A DNA stretch of 45,630 nucleotides from an uncultured Bacteroidales bacterium (lineage in GTDB: Bacteria; Bacteroidota; Bacteroidia; Bacteroidales; P3): contig CAMZFW010000004.1 of assembly GCA_947306225.1 (NCBI GenBank), positions 1-45,630 of the forward strand, read 5' to 3'. The position numbers and the translations under genes are program-made. This document shows, one piece after another, positions 32,471 to 41,657 of the stretch. The notes under the pieces are model-generated. The model worked only from the letters and a program-made list of their open reading frames with translations, had not been told where the DNA came from and did no database searches. Every line of letters begins with the position of its first letter. Positions within the stretch are counted from its first letter, which is position 1.

Positions 32471-34972
32471 ATGGAAAATATATCTAATAAGACAAATCAG
32501 AACCCAACGCCGAACTATTCCGACCTGTCGTTCTTGGATGAGAAGCAGTCGGTCTCGTTTCATATTAAAGACTTGGTGTTTCTGCTGCTGCGCAACATCC
32601 ATTGGCTGTTAATTTTTGCGTTACTCGGAGGACTGGTCGCTAACTTTCTGGCGCGTCGTCAGGATAGAGTGTATCAGAGTCAAGCGAAGATACTTATTCG
32701 TAGCGGCAACGACCTCGGCATTAGTGATAACGATACACGCGAGCTGTCTATTAAAAATGCCTTGGGGCTCCGTTCGTTCTATTCGAGTACCATCAATAAT
32801 GAGATGATGATACTCACTTCTAAGTCTACCATCCAGAAAGCAGTGGAAGAATTGAAACTGAATGTAGTATATAGTACCGAGACTCGTTTTTTGAAGCGAA
32901 CGAAGAACCTTTATGCCATTTCACCAGTGGAACTGGAATTTGATTCCAGTGGGTTTATGCTGCCCGACTATCTGGTAATGAAGGTTGTGGACAAAGAACA
33001 TGCGTTGTTGCGCCGCCCAGGTCACCACTCTTTGCTGATACCGCTCGACAAGCCAGTGATGACACCGATGGGTAGGATGGTGGCGCATAAGACGTGGGCG
33101 TTTGTTGATAAGACGGTGGGTCAGGAAATTCATGTCGAACATAGCGACGTGGCGGCAGTGACGGACTACTACCGTTCGAAGTTGGTGGTGAAACGCAACG
33201 ATGAGCGAAACACTATCCTTAACCTCTATATGAAGGACTATTCGCCCCAACGATGTGCCGACTTTATCAATGCTGTGATTCGCGTCTATAATGAAGGTGC
33301 GGTAAACGATAAGAAGCGCATCATCAACGACACATATAACTATATCAACGAGCGTATCAGTGTCATCAGTAACGACCTTGGGGCACAGGAGTCAGCCATT
33401 GCAGCCTATCGCAGCAGTTCGGATGTGATGGCATCGAGTGCCTTCGGAGGTGGATATGTAAGCGCTAGTCTGCAGTCGGACAACGCGGCAGTGCGCCTAC
33501 AGAACGAGTTGGGCATGGCGCGTGACCTGCTGTCGGACATCAAGGCGAGCGATGGCACGGAGGTGATACCGATGGGTGCTATCTCGAATGGAGTGGTAGC
33601 ATCGTATCTGACAAAGTATAACAGTCATGCCCAACAAGTGGCTCGCTATAAGGAAATGGGGACGGTGAATAACCCTGTCGCTGCACGCGCCATTGAGAAC
33701 CAGAACCAGCAGAAAGAGGATCTAATTAGTATGACCGAGGGCTATATTTCGTCGTTGGAACAGCGCATCGTCAATGAGCGCGCCATCGCCAATGAAGCTT
33801 CCGCAAGGGTTCGTTCCGTACCTCTTAAACAAGTGCATCTTGAAGAATTGCAGCGTAACCAGAAGATTAAGGAGGAATTGTATGTGTCTTTGCTCACCCG
33901 CCGTGAAGAGTTGATGATTAGTAAGCCGTCCTTAGAGGGCTATGCCAAAATTATAGACCCTGCACCGGTGAACAATACACCCGTGTCTCCCAACACGTCA
34001 CACATGACCTTTGTGGGTGCGTTAATAGGTTTGTTGGTGCCTGTGGCGTTCTATCTGTTGCGTAAGCTGTTCGATACGCAAGTGAAGAGCTATGCCGATA
34101 TCGAATCCGCCACGTCAGTCCCATTCTTGTCGGAGATACCGGCATTGCCGGACGATGACGACCGCAATATTGTAATAACGGAGAAAGAGCACGACGGCAT
34201 TGCCGAGTCGTTCAGGCATCTGCGTGCCAAGATTGACTTTCTCAGCGGACAGCAGGGTCAGGCTAAGGTGTTGCTGTTCTCGTCACTTGTTCCAGGATCG
34301 GGCAAGACATTTACCACTAGCAACCTTGCCGCCAGTTTTGGATTGGCTAGCAAAAAGGTACTGCTGATGGACTTGGATTTGCGCAAGGGTTCACTCACCC
34401 GTAAGTTCTATTCGCGCAAGAAGCCGGGTATTGTTAACTACCTTACTGAGAAGATGACAGATATCGACAGTCTTATTCAGCATGATGTGGTGGCCCAAGG
34501 TGTTGATTCCATCTTCTCGGGTCCGCTGCCGCCCAACCCCGCTGAGTTGCTGGGTTCACCATTGTTCGACAAGTTAATGAACTACCTACGCGGACGTTAT
34601 GAGTACATCATCCTCGACAGCACGCCTGCTGGCATGGTAGTAGATACTGACATAGTGAAGCATGTGGCTGATCACACGGTATTCTTGATTCGTGCCCGCA
34701 AATTTGATAAGCGCATGTTGCTGGACATTGAGAGACTCTATAAGGACGGTGCCTTCCCCAATATGTACACCATTCTGAACGATGTGAAGTATGACAAGCA
34801 GCCGTTGTATGGCCGCAACTACGGTTATGGCTACGGTTACGGTTATGGTTACGGTTATGGTTACGGTTATGGCTACGGTTATGGTTACGGATATGGGGAG
34901 ACTACGAGTCAGAATGATGATGACGATGAGGGCATCCAGCCTACCACCGACAAGAAGCGTAGAAGAAAGTAA
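32471..34972 (+). CDS. Wzc-type polysaccharide co-polymerase and tyrosine autokinase
   Basis: 833-residue inner-membrane protein controlling chain length or export. The N-terminal Wzz domain has a membrane helix after HIKDLVFLLLRNIHW and a long coiled-coil periplasmic region; a second helix follows HMTFVGALIGLLVPVAFYLL (about 515). The cytoplasmic kinase has Walker A VPGSGKT with Lys612, Walker A' LLMDLDLRKG and Walker B YIILDST. The C-terminal tail has 13 alternating Tyr-Gly dipeptides (34820-34897), in place of the usual irregular tyrosine cluster, then an acidic stretch and KKRRRK. Preceded by the Wza-like gene. Confidence 0.93.
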   Translation: MENISNKTNQNPTPNYSDLSFLDEKQSVSFHIKDLVFLLLRNIHWLLIFALLGGLVANFLARRQDRVYQSQAKILIRSGNDLGISDNDTRELSIKNALGLRSFYSSTINNEMMILTSKSTIQKAVEELKLNVVYSTETRFLKRTKNLYAISPVELEFDSSGFMLPDYLVMKVVDKEHALLRRPGHHSLLIPLDKPVMTPMGRMVAHKTWAFVDKTVGQEIHVEHSDVAAVTDYYRSKLVVKRNDERNTILNLYMKDYSPQRCADFINAVIRVYNEGAVNDKKRIINDTYNYINERISVISNDLGAQESAIAAYRSSSDVMASSAFGGGYVSASLQSDNAAVRLQNELGMARDLLSDIKASDGTEVIPMGAISNGVVASYLTKYNSHAQQVARYKEMGTVNNPVAARAIENQNQQKEDLISMTEGYISSLEQRIVNERAIANEASARVRSVPLKQVHLEELQRNQKIKEELYVSLLTRREELMISKPSLEGYAKIIDPAPVNNTPVSPNTSHMTFVGALIGLLVPVAFYLLRKLFDTQVKSYADIESATSVPFLSEIPALPDDDDRNIVITEKEHDGIAESFRHLRAKIDFLSGQQGQAKVLLFSSLVPGSGKTFTTSNLAASFGLASKKVLLMDLDLRKGSLTRKFYSRKKPGIVNYLTEKMTDIDSLIQHDVVAQGVDSIFSGPLPPNPAELLGSPLFDKLMNYLRGRYEYIILDSTPAGMVVDTDIVKHVADHTVFLIRARKFDKRMLLDIERLYKDGAFPNMYTILNDVKYDKQPLYGRNYGYGYGYGYGYGYGYGYGYGYGYGYGETTSQNDDDDEGIQPTTDKKRRRK
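34820..34897 (+). repeat. Hexanucleotide repeat coding (Tyr-Gly)13 in the Wzc-type tail
   Basis: Thirteen in-frame TAY-GGN hexamers, mainly TACGGT and TATGGT with a few GGC and GGA variants. Slippage by whole units would change the number of tyrosines without a frameshift. The tyrosines would be the autophosphorylation cluster, by analogy with Wzc. Confidence 0.85.
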
Positions 34973-34992
34973 CTTCTTATTTTTGGTTCAAA

Positions 34993-36087
34993 ATGAACGT
35001 TACATCCCCGTTGATGCCCGATTTGGACGAGTTCTCACACATGCTCAAGGAGTTGTGGGAAAGCCGTTGGATTACCAATAATGGACGGTTTCATCAACAG
35101 TTGGAGGAGGCTCTTCGCAAATATCTCAAGGTGCCTTATATCAGTCTTTTCACCAATGGAACGCTTCCGTTGTTGACAGCATTACAAGCTCTGCGGGTCA
35201 GTGGCGAGGTGATAACGACACCGTATAGTTTTGTTGCTACCACGCATAGTATCTGGTGGAACGGTCTGAAGCCAGTTTTTGTGGATATCGACCCAAGTAA
35301 CTGCGGGATGGATCCCGATAGAATAGAGGCAGCAATTACCCCTCGGACTACGGCCATTATGCCGGTGCATTGCTATGGAAAGCCGTGCGATATAGTGCGG
35401 ATACAGCAGATTGCTGACAGGTATGGGCTGAAAGTGATATATGATGCGGCACATTGTTTTGGTGTTGAGGTGAATGGAAAGTCAATACTAGAGTATGGCG
35501 ACATTTCTACACTGAGTTTTCATGCTACGAAGGTGTATAATACTGTGGAGGGTGGTGCCATGGTTGTGCATGATGCCACAATGAAGCAGCGCATCGACTA
35601 TTTGAAGAATTTCGGTTTTGAGAGCGAGACGGAGGTGATAGCCCCCGGTATCAACAGCAAGATGGACGAGGTGCGTGCCATTTACGGCCTGCTGAATCTG
35701 CAGTTGGTGGATGCCGCCATCGAGGCACGTCACAAAGTGGCAACCCGCTATCGTGAGACGTTGCGCACGGTGAAGGGAATCCGCTTCTTCGAAGACATGC
35801 CGGGCGTGAAGCACAACTATAGTTATTTCCCCATCTTTGTAAATGCCGATGAATATGGCATAACGCGCGACGAGCTGTTTTTTCGGTTACGCGAACACGG
35901 TATTGTCGGCCGCCGCTATTTCTACCCACTGATTAGTTCGTTCAGTACCTATAGGGGGTTGCCTAGTGCGGCCACAGAAAATCTGCCTAATGCGACACGT
36001 ATAGCCAACGAAGTTATTTGTTTGCCGATACACCACGAGTTAACAGCAGAGGATGTGGATCGTGTACTGGAAATAGTGGTTGGGTAA
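34993..36087 (+). CDS. DegT/DnrJ/EryC1/StrS-family sugar aminotransferase
   Basis: 364-residue PLP-dependent enzyme that would add an amino group to a nucleotide-linked keto sugar. LFTNGTLPLLTALQALRV, PYSFVATTHSIWWNGLKPVF, MPVHCYGKPCD, VIYDAAHCFGVE and SFHATKVYNTVEGGAMV with the PLP Lys are all present. The WITNNGRFHQQLEEAL start resembles the FdtB/QdtB and related 3- or 4-aminotransferases. No 4,6-dehydratase for dTDP- or UDP-sugars is in the window, so the keto donor must come from elsewhere. Last gene before the operon terminator, 20 nt after wzc. Confidence 0.93.
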   Translation: MNVTSPLMPDLDEFSHMLKELWESRWITNNGRFHQQLEEALRKYLKVPYISLFTNGTLPLLTALQALRVSGEVITTPYSFVATTHSIWWNGLKPVFVDIDPSNCGMDPDRIEAAITPRTTAIMPVHCYGKPCDIVRIQQIADRYGLKVIYDAAHCFGVEVNGKSILEYGDISTLSFHATKVYNTVEGGAMVVHDATMKQRIDYLKNFGFESETEVIAPGINSKMDEVRAIYGLLNLQLVDAAIEARHKVATRYRETLRTVKGIRFFEDMPGVKHNYSYFPIFVNADEYGITRDELFFRLREHGIVGRRYFYPLISSFSTYRGLPSAATENLPNATRIANEVICLPIHHELTAEDVDRVLEIVVG

Positions 36088-36116
36088 CTACCAACAAGAA
36101 GACGATGATTTCTGAG

Positions 36117-36155
36117 ACGCCGCTAGGGATTTCGGTTCCTAGCGGCGTTTTTTTT
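36117..36155 (+). terminator. Strong intrinsic terminator ending the polysaccharide operon
   Basis: ACGCCGCTAGG (36117-36127) and CCTAGCGGCGT (36138-36148) form a perfect 11-bp GC-rich stem with a 10-nt loop, followed by eight T. It lies 29 nt after the aminotransferase stop and closes the run that began at 4031. Confidence 0.93.
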
Positions 36156-36601
36156 CGCCTATTTGGAGAGCAAGGCTATGCCGCTGCTAGTCACGGTTCT
36201 GGTGTATATCAGAACTGGATGAAGGTGATAATTGGGTTTTGATGCTATGGCAAATGCCGTCCCAACCCTCGTTGATGTCGGTAATATGGATTTATAGAGT
36301 GTCCAACGAGCGTATACCATGGTAGTAGTTCTTTACGTTAATCCATATCTTCTGAAGTTGTTGTCGGTCATTTTTTTCTGTTCATATTATACATTTCATA
36401 ATTCACAAAATAAATGGCATATACTTGAACAATAAAAGAAGGACATTAGCGTTATAATCGTGGTCGTCAAAGCAAATAACTGGCGAGGCGGTTAAAGTAG
36501 GCTCTCCGTCCAGCCAGTTTGAATAAAAAATGAATTTTTAGAATATACCTATAATGTCAACTACCAAATGTGTCTTTATTAGTTGTCTTAATTAATCGTC
36601 T
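36156..36601. other. Intergenic region without recognisable genes
   Basis: 446 nt between the operon terminator and the MBOAT gene. No frame over about 40 codons has coding character, and no tRNA, clear promoter or long inverted repeat was seen. A sequence TATACTTG (near 36420) is a weak match to a -7 box. The second half is AT-rich like the following genes. Confidence 0.4.
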
Positions 36602-37993
36602 ATGCTATTTAATTCTATAGAATACGCACTGTTTTTGCCAATTGTGTTTATCCTGTATTGGCTGTTTTCTAAACAGTATAAAATACAGAATGTACTAATT
36701 GTTATAGCAAGTTATATTTTTTATGGCTGGTGGGATTGGCGTTTTTTAATACTGATAGCTTTCACTTCTCTGTGTAGTTGGGGTAGTGGTATACTGATTG
36801 AAAAATCGAAAAGCCCGAAATGTTGGTTGGCAGCCAATATTGTCGTCAACCTTCTTATTTTATGTATATTCAAATATTATAATTTTTTTGTATCTTCGTT
36901 TGGAGATTTGTTTAATCTAAAGTATGATTCGTTATTGTTAAAGGTAATTCTTCCTGTGGGTATTAGTTTCTACACCTTTCAGGCTTTGAGTTATAGTATT
37001 GATGTATATCGTCATAAGATTAGTTCCACACGCGATATTGTTGCTTTCTTTGCTTATGTATGTTTCTTTCCTCAGTTAGTAGCAGGTCCAATTGAGCGAG
37101 CGACAAATTTATTACCACAATTCCAACATAAGCGTAGTTTTGATTATGATGAGGCCATAGATGGAGTCCGTCGTATTCTTTGGGGGCTTTTCAAGAAAGT
37201 AGTTGTTGCCGACAATTGTGCCAAATATGTGGATGTGGTTTGGAATACTTGTTCCTATCAAAGTGGCAGTACCGCTTTGTTGGCATTGATACTATTTGCC
37301 TTTCAGATATATTGCGATTTTTCAGGTTACAGTGATATTGCTATTGGCAGTGCTCGTTTATTTGGTATTCGATTGAAGGATAACTTCCGTATGCCTTATT
37401 TATCTAGGTCGGTAGCCGAACTCTGGAAGCGTTGGCATATATCACTCAATACTTGGTTTGTCGACTATGTATATATTCCTCTAGGTGGTAGTCGTGAAGG
37501 TCAGTTCCGGACTATCATAAACACTTTTGTAATCTTCCTACTCAGTGGGTTGTGGCATGGCGCCAATTGGACTTTTGTTCTTTGGGGGGCTTATAATGCT
37601 ATCTTGTTTGTCCCACTTATCTTGTTGGGCAAGACTAAGAAGTACCAAGATGTGGCCTCGTGGCATGAATTACCTAAGATATTGTTCACCTTTAGTGTTT
37701 TTGTGATAGGATGGGTGTTTTTCAGAAGCCAATCGATGAGTGTGGTTCAGGATTATTTTACTACATTGTTCACCCACCCATATACTCTTCCGATGATGAG
37801 GGTGGGTCTGAAACGCACTATAGTCATGGTTGTACTACTGGTGGTTGTCGAATGGCTTATGCGTCGACGGAATCATGCTTTGGATATAGCACATCTCCCA
37901 GTGGTTGCCCGTTACATGATTTGTTATGCTATTATCATTATAACTATGGAATTTGGTGCCGATAGTCAATCTTTTATCTATTTTCAATTTTAA
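36602..37993 (+). CDS. MBOAT family O-acyltransferase (AlgI/DltB/PatA-like)
   Basis: 463-residue multi-pass membrane acyltransferase that moves an acyl or aminoacyl group across or at the membrane to an extracytoplasmic glycan. It has FFPQLVAGPIERATNLLPQF and the core RMPYLSRSVAELWKRWHISL, then YIPLGG and LLSGLWHGANWTFVLWG with the conserved catalytic His319. Size matches AlgI-type proteins. It is followed by an SGNH-like partner, the arrangement of alginate and peptidoglycan O-acetylation systems and of DltB-DltD. The DNA is clearly more AT-rich than the capsule operon and than the gene following the pair. Confidence 0.94.
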   Translation: MLFNSIEYALFLPIVFILYWLFSKQYKIQNVLIVIASYIFYGWWDWRFLILIAFTSLCSWGSGILIEKSKSPKCWLAANIVVNLLILCIFKYYNFFVSSFGDLFNLKYDSLLLKVILPVGISFYTFQALSYSIDVYRHKISSTRDIVAFFAYVCFFPQLVAGPIERATNLLPQFQHKRSFDYDEAIDGVRRILWGLFKKVVVADNCAKYVDVVWNTCSYQSGSTALLALILFAFQIYCDFSGYSDIAIGSARLFGIRLKDNFRMPYLSRSVAELWKRWHISLNTWFVDYVYIPLGGSREGQFRTIINTFVIFLLSGLWHGANWTFVLWGAYNAILFVPLILLGKTKKYQDVASWHELPKILFTFSVFVIGWVFFRSQSMSVVQDYFTTLFTHPYTLPMMRVGLKRTIVMVVLLVVVEWLMRRRNHALDIAHLPVVARYMICYAIIIITMEFGADSQSFIYFQF

Positions 37994-38002
37994 TTGTATA
38001 AT

Positions 38003-39007
38003 ATGAAGCGTTTTGTTGTCACAATTATTCTTTCCTTAGGCATACCTGTGCTGCTCTTGATTATACTATTCTGTGTTACCGACCCGTACCGTACTATTCA
38101 CAAGTTTGACCCTGCCAATGCTTACGACGATGCAAGAGAGTATGTTTCTACAGAATTATTTCTTCGCAATAACCCTATACAGCATTATAACGCCTTTGTC
38201 TTTGCCAACTCTAGAGCTGCTGCCATTACAACCTATCTTTGGCGAAGCTTGATTGGAGATGATGCGCGCCCATTTCTTTTTCAAGCATGGTCAGAAGATG
38301 TTGAAGGCATACAACAGAAAGTTGATTTTGTGGACCGTATGGGGAACGACTTAGACTATGTATTGCTTCTGGTAGACCAATCTACTTTTCCAACCAAAAT
38401 CAGCCGCAAGGGGCTTCTTTTCCTGCGCCATCCCCTCCTATCAGGGCAATCTTGGATAGGGTTTGAAGCCGATGTTTTCAAAAACTATATTCAGAAACCC
38501 TCACAATGGATTCAGTCATGCAAATCTTTTATCAAAGGTGAGAAAATACCACTCTCATGTGATACGCTTACCAATGATGTTTTTGATTATTATGCCGATA
38601 TATGGGATGATGACTTGCAACCCGACAGTCTCAATGCTTGCTCGCCTATTGTGCGTGAATCGTTTATTGAGGAGGCTCGTCATTTGGATGATAGAAATAT
38701 CCGCACAAGCCGTCCTTTGATTACTGCCCAATATGAAGCGTATCTTCGTCATATCAAGAGTGTGTTTGATACCCACCAGACACAATATAAAATCTTGATT
38801 ATGCCTGCATACATATATAAGAATAAGCTATTTAATAATCAAGATTTAGCTCTTCTTAATGATATTTTCGGTTCTGAGAATGTATATAACTACATGCAGA
38901 AGAACGAGCTAACTACCGATTATAACTATTATTTCGATCCCGCACACCCTGGCTTGCTTGCTGGTTCAATTATTCTTAGAGAAATTTACAGCTCTCATAT
39001 GAATTGA
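38003..39007 (+). CDS. SGNH-hydrolase-like partner of the MBOAT acyltransferase
   Basis: 334-residue protein with an N-terminal membrane anchor (about residues 4-24), so most of it lies in the periplasm. AFVFANSRAAAITTYLW looks like the SGNH block I serine region (NSR), and YYFDPAHPGLLAG near the C-terminus is the D-x-x-H block V. Proteins of this kind (AlgJ/AlgX, PatB, DltD) complete transfer of the group delivered by an MBOAT protein. ATG 38003 is preferred over an in-frame TTG at 37994. Overall similarity to known families is low, so the assignment rests on motifs and neighbour. Confidence 0.7.
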   Translation: MKRFVVTIILSLGIPVLLLIILFCVTDPYRTIHKFDPANAYDDAREYVSTELFLRNNPIQHYNAFVFANSRAAAITTYLWRSLIGDDARPFLFQAWSEDVEGIQQKVDFVDRMGNDLDYVLLLVDQSTFPTKISRKGLLFLRHPLLSGQSWIGFEADVFKNYIQKPSQWIQSCKSFIKGEKIPLSCDTLTNDVFDYYADIWDDDLQPDSLNACSPIVRESFIEEARHLDDRNIRTSRPLITAQYEAYLRHIKSVFDTHQTQYKILIMPAYIYKNKLFNNQDLALLNDIFGSENVYNYMQKNELTTDYNYYFDPAHPGLLAGSIILREIYSSHMN

Positions 39008-39020
39008 AAATTGAAAAATA
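39002..39020 (+). repeat. Short 7-bp periodic repeat at the SGNH gene 3' end
   Basis: AATTGAA and AATTGAA followed by AAATAGC repeat with period 7 and include the stop codon of the gene at 38003-39007. Related to the longer arrays at 41485, 43110 and 45348. Confidence 0.5.
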
Positions 39021-39074
39021 GCAATCCCCTTTCACATACCAATTTATCAACAAACAACGGAATAATAATACTAA

Positions 39075-41489
39075 GTGGTGAAATCTGAGCATCCGATAAT
39101 CCGAAAATTTGAAATCTTGTTTGTCGTCAGCCTGACGCTTATGTCTGTCAGTCCGCTGAAAGCTCAAAATTGGCCTGAAAACCATGGTATCGTGGACTAT
39201 TCCTCTGAGCCAAAACCACTCTCCCTCCAAGGGCAGATTGTCGTGCCCACCGATGCCGACTCCATCGAACTCCTCACAGCGCGTCTGCTGCACCGATACT
39301 TAAGGAACTATGTCATCATCCCCGAGCCTGCCCATTCCGACTCGCTCTATTCTTTCTTCAATCCCAATTATGGCAACCTATTGCCCTCTATCTTTGTGGG
39401 CAAGACCCATTTGGCCAACTGGTGCCTCACCCGCAAGGACGACATACGCGACGACGGTTTCATCCTCAGGAGCGACGGTCGGCTGGCAGTCATATATGGC
39501 CTGCAGGACAAGGCAGTCTACTACGGTGCCTGCCGCCTGTTGGAATTGAAAGGCTACCGCATGACGCACCACCAGATACCCGATGTTGCCCCCAATATCC
39601 AACTAGGTCTGCCCATAGTCGACGAGGTGAACAACCCCAGCTTTGCCTACCGCGAGATATGGTACTACACCCCCCACCACAGCCAAGACTATGCCGACTG
39701 GCGCGCCCTGCATCATCGCATCTGTGTCGGCGACAGTGACCAATACAGATGGGATAGCCGTTTCTCAGGCCCACTCCGCTGGGCAGAAGAAATGTACGTT
39801 CACACTTTCCAAAAGCTTATCCCACCACGGCTATATTTTGACCGCCACCCTGAATGGTTTACCGATATAGGCGGACGGCGTGTCCGCGACGGGCAGCTAT
39901 GCCTCTCCAACCCTGAGGTGCTCGACACCCTCTGCGCCAACCTTGCTAAGATGATGGCCGACCAGCCCGAAGCTCAGATATGGTCGGTGTCGAACAACGA
40001 CAACTACAACGTCTGCCAGTGCCCCCATTGTCGCCACATGGACTCCCTCTATGGCGGCCCCAGTGGCACACTCATCCATTTCATCAATCAGGTGGCGCGT
40101 CGTTTCCCTAACAAGACTATCTCCACCCTTGCCTACCAATTCACTCGCCGGGCACCTCAGCCCGTGAACGGACATGTTGAGAAGCCCGACAGCAACGTCA
40201 ACATCATGTTCTGCTCCATCGAGTGCGGGCGCGAGGAGGCCATTGCCACTGCCCCTGCCGAGGCCTCGTTTCGCAAAGATATGGAGGACTGGGTAGCCCT
40301 CACCTCCAACATCTATGTCTGGGACTATGTGGTGCAGTTCCGCAACATGTGGAATCCTTTCCCAAATCTCCATGTCCTGCAGCCCAACCTCAAATACTTC
40401 CACGACCACGGCGTGCGCCTGATGTTTGAGCAGGGTACAGGAGCCAACAACGTGACCTCGTGGATGGAACTGCGCGAATACATGCTTGCCAAGCTGCTGT
40501 GGAACGTCGATGCCGACCCCGACTCGTTGATACACGACTTCTGTACCCACTACTATGGTTTCGCAGCCCAACCTGTCGAAGAACTCTATCGCGAGATGCA
40601 TCGTTCCCTCATCGCTTCAGGCCAACGGTTGGACATATATGGCTACCCCGTTGACGCTGCCCAAGGCTATCTTGCCCCAGGGCAAATTGACAAATACCAA
40701 GCCCTTATCGCCGCCGCCTACGACAGCCTGAGCCGTTACACCCCCACCAGCAACATTTACCACTACCCATACGGCATTTTCACTGACCAAGTGGTGCGCG
40801 ACCGCATTCGTTTCCTCGAACTCTCTATCGACTATGCCATTCTCGAACTCACCATGGCCGGCTATCTTCCCATGGACAGCACCTTCGTCTCTCGTGCCGA
40901 CCGCTTTGTAGCCGATGGCAAACGGCTTGGCCTCAACATCCTCCACGAAATGGGCTACACCCTACAAGAATACCGCACCGACATCGACAACTTCCTTGCC
41001 AAAACCTCCCAGCCCAACCTAGCCCGCCATTGTCCTGTTGCCCTCCTTCACCAGCCCGACAGCCAATACTATGCTGGCGGTGCGCAGGGGCTTACTGACG
41101 GCCGTGCCGGCATACTCGACTACCGCCACTCGTGGCTCGGCTTCTATGCCGACACCCTCGATGCCGTCATCGACCTCGGCAGCCGCAAACGCCTGCACCA
41201 AATCCAACTCGACTTCTTCTATTTCCCCCTCTCATGGATTTTCTTCCCCCAGTCCATTAACTATTATATCTCTAAGGATGGAAAACGCTGGCAGCTTGTC
41301 GGCACACACCATCCCGACAACCCCGAACGCCTTGCTGTGCCAGAAATAAGGACCTTCGCCACTTCCCGTTTCAATCACCGTGCCCGCTATGTGCGTGTTC
41401 AGGCCATTCCGTTGCCCACCATACCCGTCTGGCATCGCGCCACGGGCAACCCTTCTTGGATGTTCACTGACGAAATCATAGTAAAGTGA
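39075..41489 (+). CDS. Secreted DUF4838 glycoside-hydrolase-like protein with C-terminal discoidin-like domain
   Basis: 804-residue protein, likely a glycan-processing or binding enzyme of the periplasm or surface. A signal peptide is seen (ILFVVSLTLMSVSPLKAQNW). The domain after it resembles the N-terminal domain of alpha-glucuronidase/hexosaminidase relatives (VIYGLQDKAVYYGACRLLELKG). DUF4838 follows with NEY-like region EIWYYTPHH, SVSNNDNYNVCQCPHC and WDYVVQFRNMWNPFPN. The C-terminal ~140 residues (ISKDGKRWQLVGTH, RYVRVQAI) are F5/8 type C-like. Start is GTG at 39075 (or the next GTG); an in-frame TAA sits directly upstream and no suitable ATG exists. GC-rich, unlike the preceding pair. 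Confidence 0.8.
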   Translation: MVKSEHPIIRKFEILFVVSLTLMSVSPLKAQNWPENHGIVDYSSEPKPLSLQGQIVVPTDADSIELLTARLLHRYLRNYVIIPEPAHSDSLYSFFNPNYGNLLPSIFVGKTHLANWCLTRKDDIRDDGFILRSDGRLAVIYGLQDKAVYYGACRLLELKGYRMTHHQIPDVAPNIQLGLPIVDEVNNPSFAYREIWYYTPHHSQDYADWRALHHRICVGDSDQYRWDSRFSGPLRWAEEMYVHTFQKLIPPRLYFDRHPEWFTDIGGRRVRDGQLCLSNPEVLDTLCANLAKMMADQPEAQIWSVSNNDNYNVCQCPHCRHMDSLYGGPSGTLIHFINQVARRFPNKTISTLAYQFTRRAPQPVNGHVEKPDSNVNIMFCSIECGREEAIATAPAEASFRKDMEDWVALTSNIYVWDYVVQFRNMWNPFPNLHVLQPNLKYFHDHGVRLMFEQGTGANNVTSWMELREYMLAKLLWNVDADPDSLIHDFCTHYYGFAAQPVEELYREMHRSLIASGQRLDIYGYPVDAAQGYLAPGQIDKYQALIAAAYDSLSRYTPTSNIYHYPYGIFTDQVVRDRIRFLELSIDYAILELTMAGYLPMDSTFVSRADRFVADGKRLGLNILHEMGYTLQEYRTDIDNFLAKTSQPNLARHCPVALLHQPDSQYYAGGAQGLTDGRAGILDYRHSWLGFYADTLDAVIDLGSRKRLHQIQLDFFYFPLSWIFFPQSINYYISKDGKRWQLVGTHHPDNPERLAVPEIRTFATSRFNHRARYVRVQAIPLPTIPVWHRATGNPSWMFTDEIIVK

Positions 41490-41512
41490 AGATTGAAAGA
41501 TGAAAAATGAAA
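41485..41512 (+). repeat. 7-bp tandem array across the stop codon of the DUF4838 gene
   Basis: Four heptamers AGTGAAG, ATTGAAA, GATGAAA, AATGAAA. The first contains the TGA stop codon of the gene. Same TGAAA-based unit as at 43110 and 45348. Confidence 0.65.
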
Positions 41513-41629
41513 CTTTTCGGGGGTGGTAATTAGTCACTCCCGCGAGATTTCAATTTCCTTTTTTTACATTTCAGAACCCGTTTTGTCCGTTTCGGGACAA
41601 AGCGAGAGTTTCTTGTCGAATAATGTGTG

Positions 41630-41637
41630 TACTTTTG
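41630..41637 (+). promoter_or_regulatory. Bacteroidetes -7 box of the efflux operon
   Basis: TACTTTTG matches TAnnTTTG and is followed by CA, with a GTTT/TTTC element 17-18 nt upstream. It lies about 20 nt before the tolC-like start, so the leader is short. Confidence 0.55.
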
Positions 41638-41657
41638 CATTCGCAAATCTGAAGAAA

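Noticed and set aside
36018-36242. 74-codon open frame through the operon terminator
   Set aside because: It starts inside the aminotransferase gene and runs across the terminator hairpin.
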